A stretch of DNA of 64,000 nt from Mucilaginibacter limnophilus (GCF_004005815.1 NZ_SACK01000002.1:682001-746000), one strand, 5' to 3'. Counted from the first letter of the stretch, positions 25,615-34,099 are shown. The notes: a model not told the origin generated them from the letters alone. Made by a program: numbers and translations.

Positions 25615-26226
25615 ATGCCAAGAGTAAAAGTTGCCAGAAAAAGTACAGCATTAGACATGACGGCCATGTGCGACGTTGCGTTCCTGCTGCTTACCTTTTT
25701 CATATTAAGTGCAAAACCAAGGGTTGAAGATCCGGTAACTGTTGATATACCGGGTTCGGTTAAAGAAGTGCCGTTGCCTGAAGAAGGCGTAGCAGTAATA
25801 ACTGTTGGCCAGAAAAAAACGTTTTTCAGCGTTGAGGGTACCGAAATACGTAAGCAAACGTTACAGCAAATGGGTGAAAAATATGGCATACAGTTTACCC
25901 CGCAGGAAGCTGATAAATTCTCTGTACTGCCGGTGTTTGGCGTGCCAATCCAATCGCTTAAACAATTTTTAGCCCTTGATGCCGACCAGCGTTCAAAGTA
26001 TAAACAACCGGGTATACCCCGCGATTCGGTTAGCGATCAGCTATTTAACTGGATTCGTGAATCGCGTATCGCTGCAAAAGCTTTAAGAAACTTAGAATTA
26101 CGTGTTTCAATCAAAGGCGATGCTAAGGAAGAGTACCCGACTATAAAAGAAGTTATAGCAATACTTCAACGCCAGGAAGTTAACAAGTTTAGTTTAATTA
26201 CAACGCTTCGCGGAGCGTCAAAATAA
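25615..26226 (+). CDS. exbD: ExbD/TolR biopolymer transport protein (first copy)
   Basis: 203 aa. Short N-terminus with KSTALDMTAMCDVAFLLLTFFIL: the membrane-embedded Asp (D20-region, MCDVAFLLLTFF) is the proton-carrying residue of ExbD/TolR. A long periplasmic domain follows, larger than in E. coli (141 aa), as is common in Bacteroidota. Together with ExbB and the second ExbD copy it energises TonB. Six nt separate it from the second copy. Confidence 0.95.
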   Translation: MPRVKVARKSTALDMTAMCDVAFLLLTFFILSAKPRVEDPVTVDIPGSVKEVPLPEEGVAVITVGQKKTFFSVEGTEIRKQTLQQMGEKYGIQFTPQEADKFSVLPVFGVPIQSLKQFLALDADQRSKYKQPGIPRDSVSDQLFNWIRESRIAAKALRNLELRVSIKGDAKEEYPTIKEVIAILQRQEVNKFSLITTLRGASK

Positions 26227-26232
26227 TAAGAA

Positions 26233-26766
26233 ATGGCAGAATTAGATACCTCCGGCGGGGGTGGTAAAAAGGGTGGAAAGGTTAGAAGTAAGAAGCAGTC
26301 GACACGCGTAGACCTTACAGCGATGGTTGACCTTGCGTTTCTGCTGATCACCTTCTTCATCATGACAACTACCCTGAACAAGCCTAAGGCAATGGATATA
26401 GCCATGCCTGATAAGGACGAAAATCAAAAACAGGAACTTGCTGTTGCCGCTTCACGTACATTAACGCTGCTTTTAGGCGCTAATGATAAATTGATGTGGT
26501 ACATAGGCGAACCCGGCAAAACGCCGCCAACCGTTGAAAATTACGGCAAAAACGGCTTAAGGAAAACCCTGCTCGAGAAAAAAGACGAAGTGCAGAAAAA
26601 AACCGGTAAATTTATGTTCGTTATCATTAAAGCAAGTGATAAATCGATATACAAAAACCTGGTTGACGTGCTTGACGAGATGGCAATTACCAATATCGAA
26701 TCATACGGTATAGTTGATATATCGCCTGTTGAGATAGACCTGTTGAAGAGAGAAAAACTGTATTAA
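26233..26766 (+). CDS. exbD: ExbD/TolR biopolymer transport protein (second copy)
   Basis: 177 aa. Gly/Lys-rich N-terminus (GGGGKKGGKVRSKK), then STRVDLTAMVDLAFLLITFFIM with the channel Asp in MVDLAFLLITFF, and a periplasmic domain ending SPVEIDLLKREKLY. Paralogue of the preceding gene with a distinct periplasmic region; two ExbDs in one operon are usual in Bacteroidota and may form a heterodimer in the channel. Confidence 0.95.
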   Translation: MAELDTSGGGGKKGGKVRSKKQSTRVDLTAMVDLAFLLITFFIMTTTLNKPKAMDIAMPDKDENQKQELAVAASRTLTLLLGANDKLMWYIGEPGKTPPTVENYGKNGLRKTLLEKKDEVQKKTGKFMFVIIKASDKSIYKNLVDVLDEMAITNIESYGIVDISPVEIDLLKREKLY

Positions 26767-26788
26767 TAAATAAATTAAAGCCTAAAAA

Positions 26789-27616
26789 ATGTTAGGATCA
26801 AAATTAGATATATTAAAACAGGAATGGATAGATGTTGTATTCAGCGATCGTAACAAAGCTTACGGTGCATACGAACTTAGAAAGCAAAATTCAAAACGTA
26901 CTGGTCTTGCTTTACTTGTTGGTATCTCGGTATTCGTTTTTGTTATAGCGTTGCCTACAATCATCAATAAAATAAAAGGATTCATTCCGAAAGCGCCGGA
27001 GAAGGTAAACATCACCGAAGTGGTGCTTACGCCGCCGCCACCCGTTGATCAAATTAAAAAACCACCTCCGCCGGTTGTTGAACCACCAAAGCCGAAGGTT
27101 GACCAGGTTAAATTCCCGCCGCCGGTAGTAAAACCGGACGAGCAGGTGCCTGATGAGGAACCGCCAACCAGCAAGGAGCTTGAAGTAGCCGACCCTGGAC
27201 AAAAAGACCAGAAGGGTGACCCTAATGCCGAGATACGTATTGACGAACCTGTAGGTAACTCTGACGTAAAACAGGTAATTGAGGAAGATCCTAACCAGAT
27301 ATTTACAGCGGTTGAAAACCAGCCCGACTTTCCGGGTGGTATGCAGGCTTTCTATAAATATCTTGGTAACAACATCAGGTATCCGGCCGTAGCCCGCGAA
27401 AACAACGTTCAGGGCCGTGTGTTTGTAACCTTCGTTGTTGAAAAAGATGGTTCATTAACTGATATTAAAGTAATGCGTGGTATTGGCAGCGGTTGCGACG
27501 AGGAAGCAGTTCGCGTGCTTAAAAAATCACCAAAATGGAAACCTGGTATCCAAAATGGTCGTCCGGTACGTGTACAATACAGTGTGCCTATCGCCTTTAA
27601 CCTGGCATCAGAGTAA
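26789..27616 (+). CDS. tonB: TonB energy transducer
   Basis: 275 aa. N-terminus MLGSKLDILKQEWIDVVFSDRNKAYGAYELRK is the conserved cytoplasmic stretch of Bacteroidota TonB, then one membrane helix (about 42-62), a Pro-rich periplasmic spacer (PPPPVDQIKKPPPPVVEPPK, about 82-130), and the TonB C-terminal domain (about 195-275: FPGGMQAFYKYLGNNIRYP, GRVFVTFVVEKDGSLTDIKV). It transmits energy to SusC-type and siderophore receptors. Follows exbD2 by 22 nt. No receptor gene is in the window. Confidence 0.96.
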   Translation: MLGSKLDILKQEWIDVVFSDRNKAYGAYELRKQNSKRTGLALLVGISVFVFVIALPTIINKIKGFIPKAPEKVNITEVVLTPPPPVDQIKKPPPPVVEPPKPKVDQVKFPPPVVKPDEQVPDEEPPTSKELEVADPGQKDQKGDPNAEIRIDEPVGNSDVKQVIEEDPNQIFTAVENQPDFPGGMQAFYKYLGNNIRYPAVARENNVQGRVFVTFVVEKDGSLTDIKVMRGIGSGCDEEAVRVLKKSPKWKPGIQNGRPVRVQYSVPIAFNLASE

Positions 27617-27623
27617 CATAATC

Positions 27624-27857
27624 ATGACATTGAATTCAAATCAAAAGCAAAAATCGCCCAAAAGGCGATTTTTGCTTATTTTGGGGCTCATCATATTTCC
27701 TTGTATAATCATATTAGGATTTATGATAATGTTTTGGGACGGTTTAAACCTTGCCCTTACACAAACGCAGCGCTATATTTTTGGTGCTTTGTTTGTACTG
27801 TATGGTATTTTGAGGTTACCCCGTACTATTAAAAGCTCAAGAACTGACGATGAATAA
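27624..27857 (+). CDS. Small two-helix membrane protein after tonB
   Basis: 77 aa from ATG 27624, 7 nt after tonB; a longer frame from 27477 lies inside tonB and is a shadow. Basic N-terminus (NQKQKSPKRR), helix 1 (about 16-38, FLLILGLIIFPCIIILGFMIMFW), helix 2 (about 52-64), charged tail ending RTDDE. Its last 8 bp overlap the PstS-like gene. Codons about 9-18 coincide with a strong terminator-like hairpin (27645-27677). Function unknown. Confidence 0.75.
   Translation: MTLNSNQKQKSPKRRFLLILGLIIFPCIIILGFMIMFWDGLNLALTQTQRYIFGALFVLYGILRLPRTIKSSRTDDE
27645..27677 (+). terminator. Terminator-like hairpin embedded in the 77-aa ORF
   Basis: AAGCAAAAATCGCC and GGCGATTTTTGCTT form a 14-bp perfect stem around CAAAA; the 3' arm itself supplies TTTTT. 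It begins 29 nt after the tonB stop, where an intrinsic terminator for the Ton operon would be expected, yet the sequence is also coding. Could act as an attenuator that lets only part of the transcription continue. Confidence 0.7.
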
Positions 27858-28776
27858 ATTAAAATTTGCAATTGCGGTTTTTGCGGTGTTAACCGTATTG
27901 GGTTGTGGTGAAAATAAGCCAAAAAGCCTGGTGCCTGTAGAAGGGTTTGCTTCGGGCAACATCACTATTGTTGCTGATGAATCTTTTAAACCGGTTATTG
28001 AACAGGAAGAAAGGATATTTGAAAATGCGTTTCCTGATGCGACACTTAACATAAAATACGGTACAGAAAACGACGTGTTAAGGTCGTTTTTAAACGACAG
28101 TACCCGTGTTGCCATTTTGCCGCGTCAGTTAACTGCTGATGAAGCCAAGGTTTTAAATAGCAGGAAACTGCCGCCGATATATAGCATGTTTGCACGCGAT
28201 GCCGTAGCATTAATTGTGAATAAAGCATCGGCAGATACGCTTATTACAGTGGCTGAAATAAAAAAAATGCTTAATGGTGACACTAAAACCGGTCAAAGTA
28301 TCGTTTTTGATAATCCTAACTCAAGTTTGGTACGATATTTAAGGTTATTATCAGGTGGTATCGAGCTTAAGCAGAAAAATATATACGCGCTTAAATCGAA
28401 CAAAGAAGTTATCAGGTATGTTAGCGAACATACCGGGGCTATTGGAATTGTAGGTTTTAGCTGGCTTATTGATCCGGATGATGACTATGCAAAGTATGTT
28501 GATAACGTGCAAACGGTAAGTGTCAGAAACGAGTCAAGTAAAACCTATCCACGCGAATACTTTAAACCATCACAAAATACGCTTGTCCTAAATCAGTATC
28601 CATTAAGCCGGGAACTGTATTTAGTAAACAGTACGGGTAAGGTGGGTTTAGGTTCGGGCTTCGCGGCCTTTTTAACAGGAGAACGCGGCCAACGCATAAT
28701 ATTAAAATCGGGTTTATTGCCTGATTCAATCCCGCGAAGGGAGATCAACATTAAAAAGAGTTTTAAGACAGAGTAA
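27850..28776 (+). CDS. PstS-like substrate-binding lipoprotein
   Basis: 308 aa. Lipoprotein signal with lipobox TVLGC (C19). The body resembles phosphate-type periplasmic binding proteins: GNITIVADESFKPVIEQEE, a PBP-like split fold, and GAIGIVGFSWL near 195. A Pst permease or ATPase is absent here, so it may not serve canonical phosphate import; such orphan PstS proteins next to TonB and TPR genes recur in Bacteroidota (from memory). Overlaps the small membrane gene by 8 bp and sits 16 nt before the TPR gene. Confidence 0.88.
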   Translation: MNKLKFAIAVFAVLTVLGCGENKPKSLVPVEGFASGNITIVADESFKPVIEQEERIFENAFPDATLNIKYGTENDVLRSFLNDSTRVAILPRQLTADEAKVLNSRKLPPIYSMFARDAVALIVNKASADTLITVAEIKKMLNGDTKTGQSIVFDNPNSSLVRYLRLLSGGIELKQKNIYALKSNKEVIRYVSEHTGAIGIVGFSWLIDPDDDYAKYVDNVQTVSVRNESSKTYPREYFKPSQNTLVLNQYPLSRELYLVNSTGKVGLGSGFAAFLTGERGQRIILKSGLLPDSIPRREINIKKSFKTE

Positions 28777-28792
28777 ATTAAATTTAAATTAG

Positions 28793-30484
28793 ATGAAAGA
28801 GATCAGTAAAATTGCCATGGCAGCATTGCCGCTGATATTCGCAGGTTCATCAGTTTTTTCGCAAAGTTTAGACGACGCCAAAAAAGCTATTGACGCCGAG
28901 CAATATCAAAAAGCAACTTCGATGCTTAAAAACCTGACCGTAACACAGGCAGATAAAGATGAAAATTATTTCTACCTGGGTTGGGTATATATACTGCAGG
29001 ATTATCCGGATTCTGCCAAAACAGTATTTAACCAGGGCATTGCAAAAAATGCTAAATCAGCATTAAACTATGCCGGACTTGGCGCAGTAGCACGCCTTGA
29101 AAAAAACAGTGCAGGTGCTACCACAAACTTTAACCAGGCTATTAGTTTAGCCGGTAAAAGCAGCACGCCATATTTATATGTAGGTAAAGCTTATTTGCTT
29201 GACCCTGCCGACGCTAAAGCGGCTGCCGATGTACTTAACAAAGGTAAAGCAGTAAACGGTAAAGATGCCGACCTGCTTGTAACCCTTGGTGACGCTAACC
29301 GTTTGCTGGTAAAAAGCAGCGACGCGTTAAACAGCTACGAGGCGGCTTTAACAGCTAACCCTAAAGAAGCTTCTGCTATTGTGGCTAAAGGCGTTCTTTG
29401 GAAATTTGCAAACAACTTTGAGCAATCAGAAGCTGAGTTTAAAGCAGCGCTGGCGCTTGACCCTAACTATGGTCCGGCTTACCGCGAATGGGCTGAAACC
29501 GATTTGCGCTGGGCGTTTAACGATCCTAAAATGGCATCGGCTAAAGTAAAAGAAGGCTTGGAAAACTATAAAAAATATCTTAGCCTGACAGACCGTTCGG
29601 TTGAATCACGTATTCGTTACGCCGAATTCTTGTTGCTTGCAGGTGATTACAAGGCTCTTCAAGCTGAGGTTGCCGAGCTGACTAAAATGTCAACTAACCT
29701 GAAAGTTCAGCGTTACCTTGGATACTCCGCAGTTGAGAATAAAGACTATCCAACCGCTGTAACCGCGCTTAACAAATTTATGAGTGAAGCCGGCGAGAAA
29801 CGTATAATCCCTCGTGATTATATTTACCTGGGCCGCGCTCAAATCGGTACCGGTAAAGATTCGTTAGGTATTAATACCCTGAAAAAAGCTATTGAACTCG
29901 ATAGCACTCAGGCAGATTTATATGCTGAAATTGGTAAAACATTATTTACTAAACAACGCTATGTTGAGGCCGGTGATGCATATAATACCTTCATAGCAAA
30001 AGGTAAAGGCGTTAAACTTACCGATCACTTTTACGAAGGTTTGAGCTACTATTATGGTTTCCAGAAGCAATATTTTAGCACTAACAAAGAAGTGGCAGCC
30101 AAGGCAGATACCTCGTTGCTAACTAAAGCTGATTCAGCATTCGCTTACGTAATTGATAAAACGGCTTCATCACCTTATGCTGATGCTTTCTTGTTCCGTG
30201 CGCGTACCAATGATTATAAAGACGCCGACCGTAACAATATAAAAGGCCTTGCTAAGCCATACTATGAGAAATACATAGAAGTGGTTAATGCTAAAGGTGC
30301 ACCTACCGATCAGAAAGGTAAAACCAACCTGGCAGAAGCCTACGCTTATTTAGGTACTCTTGCCGAGTTCAAAGATAAAGATGAAGCGAAAGCATCTGAA
30401 AATTATACCAAAGCCCGTGAGCTTGATCCGGCCAACAAGTCGGCTCAACGTTACTTTCAAAAAAAAAGTAGTGCTGGCAGGTAA
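28793..30484 (+). CDS. Exported TPR-repeat protein
   Basis: 563 aa. Signal peptide (about 1-23, AGSSVFSQ), then tandem tetratricopeptide-like repeats across most of the length (for example YFYLGWVYILQDYPDSAKTVFNQG and YRKW-type motifs such as GPAYREWAETDLRW), ending with a Lys-rich tail KKSSAGR. Scaffold for protein-protein contact in the periplasm; partner unknown, with the preceding PstS-like lipoprotein or the Ton complex as candidates. Last gene of the operon, followed by a strong terminator. The codon use suggests high expression. Confidence 0.9.
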   Translation: MKEISKIAMAALPLIFAGSSVFSQSLDDAKKAIDAEQYQKATSMLKNLTVTQADKDENYFYLGWVYILQDYPDSAKTVFNQGIAKNAKSALNYAGLGAVARLEKNSAGATTNFNQAISLAGKSSTPYLYVGKAYLLDPADAKAAADVLNKGKAVNGKDADLLVTLGDANRLLVKSSDALNSYEAALTANPKEASAIVAKGVLWKFANNFEQSEAEFKAALALDPNYGPAYREWAETDLRWAFNDPKMASAKVKEGLENYKKYLSLTDRSVESRIRYAEFLLLAGDYKALQAEVAELTKMSTNLKVQRYLGYSAVENKDYPTAVTALNKFMSEAGEKRIIPRDYIYLGRAQIGTGKDSLGINTLKKAIELDSTQADLYAEIGKTLFTKQRYVEAGDAYNTFIAKGKGVKLTDHFYEGLSYYYGFQKQYFSTNKEVAAKADTSLLTKADSAFAYVIDKTASSPYADAFLFRARTNDYKDADRNNIKGLAKPYYEKYIEVVNAKGAPTDQKGKTNLAEAYAYLGTLAEFKDKDEAKASENYTKARELDPANKSAQRYFQKKSSAGR

Positions 30485-30500
30485 CTAATTAATAATAAAC

Positions 30501-30530
30501 AAAAGGCTTCATGAAAATGAAGCCTTTTTT
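30501..30530 (+). terminator. Rho-independent terminator after the TPR gene
   Basis: AAAAGGCTTCAT pairs perfectly with ATGAAGCCTTTT around GAAA, continuing into TTTTTT. It separates the Ton-associated operon from nuoA. Confidence 0.95.
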
Positions 30531-30546
30531 ATTTTAACCGCATTAG

Positions 30547-30554
30547 TATATTTG
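30547..30554 (+). promoter_or_regulatory. Putative -7 element (TATATTTG) of the nuo operon
   Basis: Exact TAnnTTTG match ending 4 nt before the nuoA ATG at 30559, which would make the mRNA leaderless or nearly so. The -33 position falls on the T-run of the preceding terminator. A further TAAATTTG (30995-31002) could give a second start before nuoB. Confidence 0.5.
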
Positions 30555-30558
30555 CAGC

Positions 30559-30930
30559 ATGGAAGCACAAAGTTTACCCATTAATTTCCTGCCCATTGTT
30601 TTTCAAATAGTGGTAGCGCTTGGCTTTGTTTTTACAACCATGTTTGTAACACACAAAATAGGCCCAAAGCGTGTCACTAATGATAAGCTGACTCCCTTTG
30701 AGTCGGGTATTGAGGTTATTGGTAACGCGCGCACGCCTATTTCTATTAAGTACTTCCTGGTAGCTATCCTGTTTGTGTTGTTTGATGTTGAGGTGATATT
30801 TATGTATCCCTGGGCCGTGAACTTTAAGGATCTTGGCAAAACCGGCATGATAGAAATGTTCATCTTTATGGCAACCCTGCTGGCCGGCTTCATCTACGTT
30901 ATCAAAAAACGCGCCCTTGAGTGGGATTGA
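30559..30930 (+). CDS. nuoA: NADH-quinone oxidoreductase subunit A
   Basis: 123 aa with three membrane helices. The conserved loop after helix 1, KLTPFESGIEVIGNARTPISIKYFL, and the acidic FLLFDVE-type motif (VLFDVEVIFMYPWAV) are diagnostic of complex I subunit A/ND3. It lies at the junction of the membrane and peripheral arms. First gene of the complete 14-subunit operon. Confidence 0.97.
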   Translation: MEAQSLPINFLPIVFQIVVALGFVFTTMFVTHKIGPKRVTNDKLTPFESGIEVIGNARTPISIKYFLVAILFVLFDVEVIFMYPWAVNFKDLGKTGMIEMFIFMATLLAGFIYVIKKRALEWD

Positions 30931-30953
30931 GTTTAGACTGATTCTAAATACCT

Positions 30954-30969
30954 CGGCAAGTACTTGCCG
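30954..30969. repeat. 16-bp perfect palindrome between nuoA and nuoB
   Basis: CGGCAAGTACTTGCCG is self-complementary with no loop, 23 nt after the nuoA stop. It may be an operator or form a cruciform-type hairpin in RNA; no T-tract is present. Confidence 0.5.
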
Positions 30970-30994
30970 GCACACTAAAAACGTTATTTATTTA

Positions 30995-31002
30995 TAAATT
31001 TG
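30995..31002 (+). promoter_or_regulatory. Possible internal -7 element (TAAATTTG) before nuoB
   Basis: Matches TAnnTTTG, 45 nt upstream of the nuoB ATG. No clear -33 element. Could give partial independence from nuoA; low support. Confidence 0.35.
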
Positions 31003-31047
31003 TGCTATCGGTAGTTTCTCTGCCGTGTAGGTTTATTTGAATATTTC

Positions 31048-31590
31048 ATGAGTGATATACAGATAGTTGATGCCCCTGCTGGTGTTGAAGGATCGGGGTT
31101 TTTTGCAACCACAATTGATAAAGCGATTGGACTGGCGCGCTCTAATTCATTATGGCCGTTACCTTTTGCTACTTCGTGCTGCGGTATCGAGTTTATGGCT
31201 ACCATGGGTGCTAACTATGACCTGTCGCGCTTTGGTGCAGAAAGGCTGAGCTTTTCGCCCCGCCAGGCCGACCTGCTAATGGTAATGGGCACCATATCCA
31301 AAAAAATGGCTCCTGTGCTGCGCCAGGTTTACCTGCAAATGGCCGAGCCACGCTGGGTGATGGCTGTGGGCGCATGCGCCTCAAGCGGTGGTATTTTTGA
31401 TACTTACTCAGTTTTACAGGGAATAGATGAAGTAATACCTGTTGATGTATATGTGCCGGGCTGCCCTCCGCGCCCCGAAGCTATCATTGATGGATTTATG
31501 AATATACAAAAGCTGGTGCAAACAGAATCGCTGCGTCGTCGTAACGAACCTAAATACCAGGCACTGCTGGCTAAATACGGAATTCAATAA
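31048..31590 (+). CDS. nuoB: NADH-quinone oxidoreductase subunit B
   Basis: 180 aa. The ligands of the N2 4Fe-4S cluster are C44/C45 (ATSCCGIEF), C110 (VGACASSGG) and C139 (YVPGCPPRPE). N2 passes electrons to quinone. Follows nuoA after 117 nt containing a 16-bp palindrome; its stop overlaps the nuoC start by one base. Confidence 0.98.
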   Translation: MSDIQIVDAPAGVEGSGFFATTIDKAIGLARSNSLWPLPFATSCCGIEFMATMGANYDLSRFGAERLSFSPRQADLLMVMGTISKKMAPVLRQVYLQMAEPRWVMAVGACASSGGIFDTYSVLQGIDEVIPVDVYVPGCPPRPEAIIDGFMNIQKLVQTESLRRRNEPKYQALLAKYGIQ

Positions 31591-32093
31591 TGGGTAAGAT
31601 AACCAATCAGGAAGTTTTAGATAAGATAGCCGAAAAATTTAACGATCAGGTTACGCTGACAGGCGAAGCTTACGGCTTGCTAACCGTTGAAACCGGCCGC
31701 GAGCAGATCATTGACCTGCTAACCTTCCTGAAAACTGATGCTGCGCTTCAGTTTGTATTTTTAACAGACATTACCGCTATACATTATCCCGAACAGGAAA
31801 AACCTATCGGGGTGATTTACCACCTGCACAGCCTGGTAAACAATGTGCGCATCCGCATAAAAGTTTTTATGCACGATGGTGATACACACATACCGACGGC
31901 AACCCCGCTTTGGGACGGCGCCAACTGGATGGAGCGTGAAACGTATGATTTCTTCGGAGTTATATTTGACGGTCACCCCGACCTGCGCAGGATATTGAAT
32001 GTTGATGATATGACGGTTTTTCCGATGCGGAGAGAATATCCGCTTGAGGACCCTAACCGTGTTGATAAAAAAGACTTTTATTTCGGGAGATAA
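31590..32093 (+). CDS. nuoC: NADH-quinone oxidoreductase subunit C
   Basis: 167 aa, 30-kDa subunit family. The conserved region RETYDFFGVIFDGHPDLRRILNVDD and the C-terminal RREYPLEDPNRVDKKDFYFGR are clear. It is a separate gene here, not fused to nuoD as in E. coli. Structural subunit of the peripheral arm; 6 nt separate it from nuoD. Confidence 0.97.
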   Translation: MGKITNQEVLDKIAEKFNDQVTLTGEAYGLLTVETGREQIIDLLTFLKTDAALQFVFLTDITAIHYPEQEKPIGVIYHLHSLVNNVRIRIKVFMHDGDTHIPTATPLWDGANWMERETYDFFGVIFDGHPDLRRILNVDDMTVFPMRREYPLEDPNRVDKKDFYFGR

Positions 32094-32099
32094 TAAGGA

Positions 32100-33311
32100 A
32101 TGCAAAACCACCCCGTATTTTTTGATAACGATCCGCAAAGCGAAGCCTCAACCCTTAACCTGGGGCCAACGCACCCTGCTACGCACGGCGTTTTTCAGAA
32201 CGTGCTGCAGATTGACGGCGAGAGGATACTTAGCGGCGTATCAACTATAGGATACATACATCGCGCTTTTGAAAAAATTGCCGAGCACCGCCCATACTAC
32301 CAGATAACCCCGCTTACCGACAGGCTGAACTACTGCTCGTCGCCCATAAACAACATGGGCTGGCACATGACGGTGGAGAAACTTGCCGGCATAAAAACCC
32401 CGAAACGGGTTGATTACATGCGGATCATCATTATGGAGCTTGCCCGCATAGCCGACCATATTGTGTGCAACGCTATTTTAGGTGTTGATACCGGCGCGCT
32501 TACCGGCTTTACGTACATGATGCAGTGGCGCGAAAAGATCTATGAGATTTACGAGGAAGTTTGCGGTTCGCGCCTTACTACCAACATTGGCCGCATAGGC
32601 GGGTTCGAGCGTAACTTCAACCATATTGCCTTTGCCAAAATACGAAGCTTTGTAAAAGAATATCCGGCAGTACTTAAAGAGTTTGAAAGTCTGTTTAACC
32701 GCAACCGCATATTTGTTGACCGTACGCGCGGCGTTGCCCCGGTAACTCCTGAAACGGCTTTAAGCTATAGCTGGAGCGGCCCGATACTTCGCGCTACCGG
32801 TATTGATTATGATGTACGCGCCATGGAGCCGTATTCATCTTATGAAGATTTTGACTTTGAGGTGCCGGTTGGCGACAATGGCGATGTATATAGCCGCTTT
32901 TTGGTGCGTAACGAAGAGATGTGGCAAAGCCTGCGCCTGATAGAACAAGCGCTTAACAAAATTGAAAAAGAGCCATCGGACATCTTTCATGCTGATGTGC
33001 CGGAGTTTTTCCTGCCACCGAAAGAAGAGGTGTACAACAACATGGAAGCGCTTATTTATCACTTTAAGATAGTGATGGGCGAAGTTGAAGTGCCTGCTAC
33101 TGAACTTTACCATGCGGTTGAAGGCGCCAATGGCGAACTGGGCTTTTACCTGGTTAGCGATGGTGGGCGTTCGCCGTACCGTTTGCATTTCCGCAGGCCA
33201 AGCTTTATAAATTACCAGATGTATGCCCCTATGAGTGCGGGTATGCTGCTGAGCGACGCGATTATTAACATGAGTAGTTTGAACGTAATAGCCGGAGAAT
33301 TAGATGCTTAG
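32100..33311 (+). CDS. nuoD: NADH-quinone oxidoreductase subunit D
   Basis: 403 aa, 49-kDa subunit. NLGPTHPATHGVFQNVL carries the quinone-site His-rich loop, and EPSD plus the C-terminal GELDA ending are standard. With NuoB it forms the quinone-binding pocket. Overlaps nuoE by 8 bp. Confidence 0.98.
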   Translation: MQNHPVFFDNDPQSEASTLNLGPTHPATHGVFQNVLQIDGERILSGVSTIGYIHRAFEKIAEHRPYYQITPLTDRLNYCSSPINNMGWHMTVEKLAGIKTPKRVDYMRIIIMELARIADHIVCNAILGVDTGALTGFTYMMQWREKIYEIYEEVCGSRLTTNIGRIGGFERNFNHIAFAKIRSFVKEYPAVLKEFESLFNRNRIFVDRTRGVAPVTPETALSYSWSGPILRATGIDYDVRAMEPYSSYEDFDFEVPVGDNGDVYSRFLVRNEEMWQSLRLIEQALNKIEKEPSDIFHADVPEFFLPPKEEVYNNMEALIYHFKIVMGEVEVPATELYHAVEGANGELGFYLVSDGGRSPYRLHFRRPSFINYQMYAPMSAGMLLSDAIINMSSLNVIAGELDA

Positions 33312-33948
33312 AGTAGAAGAAACCCAGCAGGCGGTTGAGTTCTCTGCTGCTTTAATTGCTAAGTTTGACGATGTAAAAAGCCGTTATCCGCAAGGAAAAC
33401 AAAAATCGGCTTTATTACCTATACTGCATTTAACCCAGGCAGAATTTGGCTGGCTTAGTTCGGCAGCTATGGATAAAGTTGCCGAATACCTCGGGATATT
33501 ACCTATTGAAGTGTACGAGGTGGCTACCTTTTATACGATGTACTTTTTACGCCCGCAAGGCAAGTATGTTTTGGAAGTATGCCGCACCGGTCCTTGTTGC
33601 CTGGTTGGTGCCGAAAAAATAATGGATCATATTGAGCAAAGGCTTGGTGTAAAAGAAGGGGAAGTAACACCTGACGGATTGTTCAGCTGGCGAGGTGTGG
33701 AGTGTCTGGCGGCCTGCGGCTTTGGCCCGGTTTTGCAAATTGGTCCTGAATATACTTTTTATGAGAATCTGACACCTGAATCGGTTGACAAACTGATAGC
33801 TGATTTGAAAAGCGGCAGGGATAACCAGCAGAGTTTCCAGCGAGTAAACCCTGTAGCTACAGTTGATAATAAGGCATCAGAGCAAGAATATAATAATACC
33901 ATATTACCCCCAACCGACCCGACACAACGGTCAGCTGAGGAAATATGA
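33304..33948 (+). CDS. nuoE: NADH-quinone oxidoreductase subunit E
   Basis: 214 aa, longer than the usual ~160-170. The N1a 2Fe-2S ligands are C93 and C98 (CRTGPC) and C134 and C138 (CLAAC). The core ends near residue 170; the remaining ~45 residues (RVNPVATVDNKASEQEYNNT onward) are polar, low in conserved features and probably disordered. The gene is followed by a 151-bp gap with an intergenic repeat before nuoF, although it begins inside nuoD. Confidence 0.96.
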   Translation: MLRVEETQQAVEFSAALIAKFDDVKSRYPQGKQKSALLPILHLTQAEFGWLSSAAMDKVAEYLGILPIEVYEVATFYTMYFLRPQGKYVLEVCRTGPCCLVGAEKIMDHIEQRLGVKEGEVTPDGLFSWRGVECLAACGFGPVLQIGPEYTFYENLTPESVDKLIADLKSGRDNQQSFQRVNPVATVDNKASEQEYNNTILPPTDPTQRSAEEI

Positions 33949-33989
33949 TAAATATCTTCTGTTCCATGTGAGAGGGCAGATAATAAAGC

Positions 33990-34051
33990 GTCATTGCGAG
34001 GAACGAAGCAATCTCTGAACTATTCAGATGCATCAATAAACACTGCATGAC
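33990..34051. repeat. Intergenic repeat between nuoE and nuoF (eroded copy)
   Basis: The 5' arm GTCATTGCGAGGAACGAAGC continuing AATCTC matches the copies at 35542 and 39183 exactly, with the shared left flank TAATAAAGC. The 3' arm is reduced to GCATGAC. A second fragment-free AT-rich segment separates it from nuoF. Confidence 0.85.
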
Positions 34052-34099
34052 AAAAGAGAAATTAGAATTTAGAGCTTAGCTTTTAGAATTTAACAACAA

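Noticed and set aside
27477..27623. Long N-terminal extension of the post-tonB small protein
   Set aside because: The extra 49 codons lie inside tonB in a different frame; the ATG at 27624, 7 nt after the tonB stop, is the sensible start.
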